A stretch of 64,000 nt of DNA, taken from positions 62,001 through 126,000 of the forward strand of contig SVDM01000003.1 of assembly GCA_015058015.1 (NCBI GenBank), written 5' to 3'. The notes under the pieces were generated by a model, which had not been told where the DNA came from, did no database searches, and saw only the letters and a list, made by a program, of their open reading frames with translations. The translations under genes and the position numbers were made by a program. This DNA is from Lachnospiraceae bacterium. Its GTDB lineage: Bacteria; Bacillota; Clostridia; Lachnospirales; Lachnospiraceae. Below are positions 59,709 to 64,000 of this stretch, piece by piece; the first letter of the stretch is position 1, and every line of letters begins with the position of its first letter.

Positions 59709-61034
59709 TTACTTAGCAACCATAGTATATTCAACACCGGAAAACATCAGGTCAAAGAGACCAAGCCATGCCAGTACCGCCGTAATCACTACGAATAGTA
59801 TGGCTATAATGACCATTGGCCCCACCATCTTGGCACGTTGCTTCTCATCTGTACATCCGATGATAGACATGGTTCCTCCCATGGAGAAGGGGCTGAATCC
59901 CGCATACTGAAGACCGACCATCATACAGATTGCAAGTACTAGGGGGTTACATCCCGTTGATGCAGCAAGTCCCGGAATAAGGGATACCATAAGAGGCTGA
60001 ACAACAGCTCCTGATACAACCAGTGACAAAGCACCGCAAACAAGCATAAATACAGGTGCTACAATTCCCTTGGGAACGCTGCTTCCAAGCCATGCACCGA
60101 TGGTATCTGTGATACCAATCTTTGCAGCAAGACCTACAAGAGTTCCGGTTCCGCAAACCATAAGGATTGCTGTCCAGGGAATGCTCTTTCTTATTACTTC
60201 ATTGATATCTCCCAGTTTGAATAAATGGTTGAAGGCAATACCGATAGAACCAAGAACAAGGAAATCCAAATGTCCTGCCATCCAGGTAGTAACCGGATTC
60301 TTGGCAAACTGCTGAATAATCATAGGAACTACCATTAACAGTGCCAGAATAAGGATAATTGTAAGGGTAGTTTTTTGTGTCTTGTCCATTGGCTCGGGCT
60401 TTTCAAATGTAACCGTCTTGTCGGTCTTCTTGAAAGCACCGGTAATAATACAGAATACTATGAAGAAAATAAGCAGGAAGATCATATCGTAAACCATGGC
60501 TCCGATACTGATTTTCCTTGCAGTTTCGTTACCGAATGTGGCTACATTTATTCCTGTCTTCTGGGCAAAATCCGATGTCCAGGGTAAAAGGTTAAATGCT
60601 GTTCCCGCTGTGTAGTAACCCAAAGCAGCAACCAGGGGATTAAGTCCCATCTCTGTTGCCACACCGAAGAATATGGGGGATAAGAATGCCGGTGCAGCGT
60701 TAGAGCCTGCTCCAAGAGCCATAACTACAGCAGTTACAACCCAAAAGATAAGTGGCATGAAACGGCTTGCCTTACCAGTCTTATATAAGATGTTCTGGGC
60801 AACCTTCTGGAATGTGCCGTTGTGCATACCGAATCCATAAAAGAATGTACCTATCAACATATAGAAGAATAGGTTGGTTGGGAATACCGCCATGACGTCT
60901 CTACTGGTCATGTTGAAGAATGTTACTCCCACTAAAAATGCCATAGCCAAAGCAATAACACCAATATTGGTCTTTAAAGCCTTACCAATGACAATCGCAA
61001 GTACTATCGCGATTACAAATACCAATACGTTCAT
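59709..61034 (-). CDS. SLC13/MatC-like carboxylate transporter
   Basis: This 441-residue carrier has about twelve membrane helices and Gly/Pro-rich reentrant motifs such as GAGSNAAPAFLSPIFF and GAVVQPLMVSLIPG. The N-terminal FVIAIVLAIVIGKALKTNIG resembles the MatC N-terminal domain. It probably transports a di- or tricarboxylate with Na+; the substrate is not readable. It is followed by the CapA-like gene, and a CGAGGAGG site precedes the ATG. Confidence 0.85.
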   Translation of the reverse strand: MNVLVFVIAIVLAIVIGKALKTNIGVIALAMAFLVGVTFFNMTSRDVMAVFPTNLFFYMLIGTFFYGFGMHNGTFQKVAQNILYKTGKASRFMPLIFWVVTAVVMALGAGSNAAPAFLSPIFFGVATEMGLNPLVAALGYYTAGTAFNLLPWTSDFAQKTGINVATFGNETARKISIGAMVYDMIFLLIFFIVFCIITGAFKKTDKTVTFEKPEPMDKTQKTTLTIILILALLMVVPMIIQQFAKNPVTTWMAGHLDFLVLGSIGIAFNHLFKLGDINEVIRKSIPWTAILMVCGTGTLVGLAAKIGITDTIGAWLGSSVPKGIVAPVFMLVCGALSLVVSGAVVQPLMVSLIPGLAASTGCNPLVLAICMMVGLQYAGFSPFSMGGTMSIIGCTDEKQRAKMVGPMVIIAILFVVITAVLAWLGLFDLMFSGVEYTMVAK

Positions 61035-61201
61035 ACTCTACCTCCTCGAACAAATTTTGTGTGTTTGTAACCCCCACGATTTTACTTTACAACAGCCGCC
61101 TTTTTCCGTCTCTGTGCCATTGCCCAATATAAATTTGGCTAATTTGTGCGTTTGCATGTATTTTATCGGTGTAATTTTCTGTAAATAATGTATAAAAGAT
61201 T

Positions 61202-61294
61202 GCGCATTATGCAGGTGGCTGTATATGTAGTATATACAGCCACCGTATTATATTGCATCAACTTGAGTCATAAGAACCGTCCCCGTGACTTAAG
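61202..61294 (+). repeat. family B short derivative, copy B4
   Basis: Only the outer parts of family B are present: GGTGGCTGTATAT directly followed, after a GTAGT loop, by ATATACAGCCACC (61214-61244). The flanks GCGCATTATGCA and GTATTATATTGCATCAAC and the tail hairpin CTTGAGTCA...TGACTTAAG with AGAACCGTCCCCG (61262-61294) match copy B3. The tail overlaps the stop codon of the ABC-2 permease gene. Confidence 0.88.
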
Positions 61295-62453
61295 CATTAG
61301 CTACTGACTCTCTTCTTGCAGATCCAACTGCAAGCCCTATTACAATGATTACTGCTGCAAAGAGTAACTCAATACCCATGCACTGTAATATCTTCGGTAA
61401 TGAATCCCCGCTATATCTGTCTATCTCTGAGATAGCCTGTATATACCAGTATGCCGGCATAAATCTTGCAATGTTTTGTACTCCCTCTGCCAAGAGGTAG
61501 AAGGGTACGAATACTCCGCAGAAGAATGACATTCCAAGGCTTATAACGTTGGCAATCATGTTAATTACCATCTCGCTACCGGTAAGCTTGCTAACCATGA
61601 AAGCGATTGACAGGGCAAGTACAGCGTAGCATAAGAGGTTTGCTGACATAAGAAGTACTTTGATTCCGCTAAAGGATGCTCCAAAGTATAACTTGGCTGC
61701 AATGGTGAATAATACTGTTAAGCCGATGCCTGCAACAGCAGCTCCAAGAAGAATCTGTCCGTTGGTCTTAGCGAAGGGGAAGGAAGAACACTCTATTCTG
61801 TTTCTTACTTCTTTCTTGTTAAGTACAATAAGTATGGGTGCTACAACTGTGGTAATCATAAGGACAAGTATCCATGCCAGGTAGTTGTAGAAAAGCTGAA
61901 TAACCGACTCCTGTGAGATGTCCTTATCCGCAAGGATTGTAACATCAGCCTTCTCATTTACAATCTTATCTGTAGCCTTAACAGCTTCCGGTACAGTATA
62001 TCCCGCTTTAACATATCCGCTTATGTAGCGAAGATACTCGTTTACGTCGTTAACAAAAAGCTTGGCCTTGTTCTCTGTGGGGATGTTATAGATTACAAGG
62101 TATTTTTCTGCTTCCCCTCTAAGGAAGGCTTCTTCAAATCCCTTCTTGATTACAACAGCCGAATTAATATTGCTGGCGTATAATTCATCCTGAAGAGCTT
62201 CCTTGTCAAAGGAGCTGACTGCCACCTTTTTATGAAGAGCATCTAAACTATCTGCAAATCCCTTACTAAGTTCAGAGTTATCCTCGTCCATAAGAGCGTA
62301 CTTGCTCTTTTGATCCAGATACTGTGTGCCACTGCCTTCACCTCTCATGGGAATGATTATTCCAAAGAGGATTCCGATATACATTGCCACATATATAATC
62401 ATCTGTCTTCTATTCGCCTTTAATAATTGAAAGAATAACTTAAATACTTGCAC
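61290..62453 (-). CDS. ABC-2 family transporter permease
   Basis: This 387-residue permease starts at GTG with AGGAGG upstream. It has one N-terminal helix, a large external domain (about 40-185), and five C-terminal helices with the motif GMSFFCGVFVPFYLLAEGVQN typical of ABC-2 exporters. It is paired with the similar permease encoded just upstream (overlap 14 nt) and with the ATPase at the window edge. The export substrate is unknown. Its stop codon lies inside the tail of element B4. Confidence 0.9.
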   Translation of the reverse strand: MQVFKLFFQLLKANRRQMIIYVAMYIGILFGIIIPMRGEGSGTQYLDQKSKYALMDEDNSELSKGFADSLDALHKKVAVSSFDKEALQDELYASNINSAVVIKKGFEEAFLRGEAEKYLVIYNIPTENKAKLFVNDVNEYLRYISGYVKAGYTVPEAVKATDKIVNEKADVTILADKDISQESVIQLFYNYLAWILVLMITTVVAPILIVLNKKEVRNRIECSSFPFAKTNGQILLGAAVAGIGLTVLFTIAAKLYFGASFSGIKVLLMSANLLCYAVLALSIAFMVSKLTGSEMVINMIANVISLGMSFFCGVFVPFYLLAEGVQNIARFMPAYWYIQAISEIDRYSGDSLPKILQCMGIELLFAAVIIVIGLAVGSARRESVANA

Positions 62454-63579
62454 CTTTTTCCCTCCTCAAGATCAAAAAGCTTATTACCAGTAATACTACT
62501 GTCATGCCGCCTAAGATGGTCATGTTTCTGATATATCTGTCGTATGTATCGAACACATTAAGTGCGTAGAATGAATCCGATATAAGAACTGCCGGATTGA
62601 TTCTGTTAAGAATGGGAATGTTGTGTTCCACCACATCCTTTATACCACCGGCACAAAGGTCTGCCATAACGCACATGGTCATGCTGATTGCCGTGCAAAG
62701 ACCTGTCTTTCCGCCTCTGCTCATCTTGGGTATAGCCCCCAGGAATGTTCCAAGGGCAGATCCTACAGCAGTTCCTGCGATAACAACCGGTATCATAAGG
62801 GCTATCTTGTCCCCGAAGTTTACTCCGATGCCTTTTAAGTAGAAGATGCTTACTATCTCAATGACAATCTGGCACATCCACATGGCCGAAAACTGTGCAA
62901 TAGCCTGAACTCCCTTTGACTGATAAGCTACACTTCTTCTTTTGCCTAACTCTCCGGCTGCTAATGATATTTTCTCTGAGAATTCCAAAGCTACGTATGC
63001 ACTGAACATGCAGCTCATGGCTATGATTGCGTAAAAGTAGTTGGTGTACATATCAGAATTGCCGTTGGTTGTTTTAATTTCAACCGCATACTCTTTCTCT
63101 GTATCCGATAAAGTATCGATTACTTCCTGTATCTTAGTGGGGTCTTTCTTTGCTACTTCCTCTATTAAGTCCTTGGACTTGTTGTACTGCTCAACGATGC
63201 TTCTTACTATCTCCTGCTGGATATCCGATTTGATAACCCCCAGCTTAATATCTTTACCTTCGTAGATAACTGCTTCATAATCTCCGCCACCTACTCCGAT
63301 TTCAGCATCACTTTTTGTTGTATACTTCACTTCCAAAAGAGGTTCTCCCTCTTCGTCCTTCTTGGATAACTCCGTAAGAAGCTTTTCAAATGCCTCGTCC
63401 TCTTCTTCCCTTACAACAGCAACCTTTAATGTATGGAAGGTATGGTCCTTGTTGTAGAGGTTACCGAAGGCTGCGAACATGATGGTTCCCAGTGCCATGG
63501 GAAATATGATGGTCCATATGAGGGCCGTTTTATTTCGAAACATTGATTTCAATGCATATTTAAAACTATGGAAAAACAT
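62440..63579 (-). CDS. ABC-2 family transporter permease
   Basis: This 379-residue permease has the same layout as its downstream partner: an N-terminal helix (about 18-38), an external domain and five C-terminal helices. The start MFFHSFKYALKSMFRNKTAL and VVIAGTAVGSALGTFLGAIP are typical of the YhgE/DrrB-like ABC-2 group. The two permeases probably form a heterodimer. The gene lies 21 nt after the ATPase gene. Confidence 0.9.
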   Translation of the reverse strand: MFFHSFKYALKSMFRNKTALIWTIIFPMALGTIMFAAFGNLYNKDHTFHTLKVAVVREEEDEAFEKLLTELSKKDEEGEPLLEVKYTTKSDAEIGVGGGDYEAVIYEGKDIKLGVIKSDIQQEIVRSIVEQYNKSKDLIEEVAKKDPTKIQEVIDTLSDTEKEYAVEIKTTNGNSDMYTNYFYAIIAMSCMFSAYVALEFSEKISLAAGELGKRRSVAYQSKGVQAIAQFSAMWMCQIVIEIVSIFYLKGIGVNFGDKIALMIPVVIAGTAVGSALGTFLGAIPKMSRGGKTGLCTAISMTMCVMADLCAGGIKDVVEHNIPILNRINPAVLISDSFYALNVFDTYDRYIRNMTILGGMTVVLLVISFLILRREKGASI

Positions 63580-63600
63580 TTTTCTATAACCCCTCTCCCG

Positions 63601-64000
63601 TTAGTCTCTAAGTTCTGTTCCCGTAATCTCAAGGAATACATCGTTTAATGTAGGTAACTGTGAATGTACCTTTGAGAATCCGATGTTTCTTTCTTCCAGG
63701 TAATTTACAATGTGAACTATGTTGTTTCTTCCGCCGTCAAAGCCGATGGAGATTGTGGTGTCGTTGTAATCTACTGTATATACATGCTTGATTTCCCTAA
63801 TCTCTTTTAAGTTCTCCTCTGTAAGACCTGGAACGTCAATGGTAATGGTCTCTTTATTCTTAATCATCTGCTTTAATTCATCGTTAGTTCCGATGGCAAT
63901 GCTCTTGCCCTTGTCCATGATGAGGATTCTGTCGCAGATTTGCTCAACCTCTTCCATGTAGTGGGAGGTATATACGATTGTTGCTCCGTTAGCATTCAGC
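63601..64000 (-). CDS. ABC transporter ATPase (C-terminal part, cut by window edge)
   Basis: The last roughly 132 residues of an ABC ATPase are visible; the N-terminus lies beyond position 64000. The H-loop region ATIVYTSHYMEEVEQICDR is intact, followed by a C-terminal regulatory region of DrrA/CcmA type. An ATG at 63957 is internal, not a start. It should power the two ABC-2 permeases that follow. Confidence 0.93.
   Translation of the reverse strand, partial: LNANGATIVYTSHYMEEVEQICDRILIMDKGKSIAIGTNDELKQMIKNKETITIDVPGLTEENLKEIREIKHVYTVDYNDTTISIGFDGGRNNIVHIVNYLEERNIGFSKVHSQLPTLNDVFLEITGTELRD

Overview
The window reads as chromosomal DNA of an anaerobic, flagellated member of the Firmicutes, most likely a Lachnospiraceae close to Butyrivibrio or Eubacterium. 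Supporting this are the ribosomal-protein/ssb/dnaB cluster in Firmicutes order, the six-gene Rnf complex, a two-gene minimal SUF system, a split transketolase, an S-box in front of metK, a class B sortase, a Bce-type module and a DUF6240 protein near flagellin. Species cannot be fixed from sequence alone. No phage, plasmid, CRISPR array, insertion-sequence transposase or rRNA was seen.

Layout. 1-5.4 kb (minus): the 5' end of a ferredoxin, then rpsF-ssb-rpsR-gdpP-rplI-dnaB. 5.4-7 kb: sirtuin and sortase B. 7.1-10.7 kb (plus): an initiator tRNA with a near-ideal promoter, an EetA/EetB/ApbE-like flavinylation module and a MATE transporter. 10.8-17.4 kb (minus): nadE, a repeat-rich gap, and rnfCDGEAB. 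18-22 kb: SmsCB/SufCB, a diguanylate cyclase, CvpA and DUF5711. 23-28 kb: dnaX-ybaB-recR followed by fructose-6-phosphate aldolase and split transketolase. 28-33 kb: a surface protein, a two-component system, bioY and birA. 33.9-35.3 kb: metK under a SAM-I riboswitch. 35.4-39 kb (plus): a patatin-like protein and pabA-pabB-pabC. 39-47.3 kb (minus): fliS, a 662-residue flagellin, a giant DUF6240 protein with a FliK-like end, and a TPR/AAA protein. 47.4-52.9 kb: a BceRS two-component system divergent from BceAB. 53-64 kb: PrsW, a lipoprotein, DUF169, an amino-acid ABC transporter, CapA, a MatC-like carrier and an ABC-2 exporter cut by the window edge.

How the parts connect. ApbE probably attaches FMN to RnfG and RnfD; Rnf couples ferredoxin oxidation to NAD reduction and ion export; nadE supplies NAD. 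SmsCB may build the many Fe-S clusters needed by RnfB, RnfC and ferredoxin. metK and birA abut in one transcript behind the S-box, and a BirA-type operator covers the bioY promoter. Flagellin has a sigma-28-like promoter.

The most unusual content is intergenic. At least three families of long (125-190 nt) self-complementary elements occur at 11.7-12.2 kb, 49.2-49.95 kb, 55.5-55.76 kb and 61.2-61.3 kb. Copies of family B keep a conserved core while the outer stem arms change in a compensatory way. Family A copies keep the core and have entirely different outer stems that are still self-complementary. This suggests either an undescribed structured RNA or DNA element, or a non-autonomous palindromic mobile element. 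Two copies end inside the stop codon of the neighbouring gene, and two flank the divergent Bce promoters as an inverted pair.
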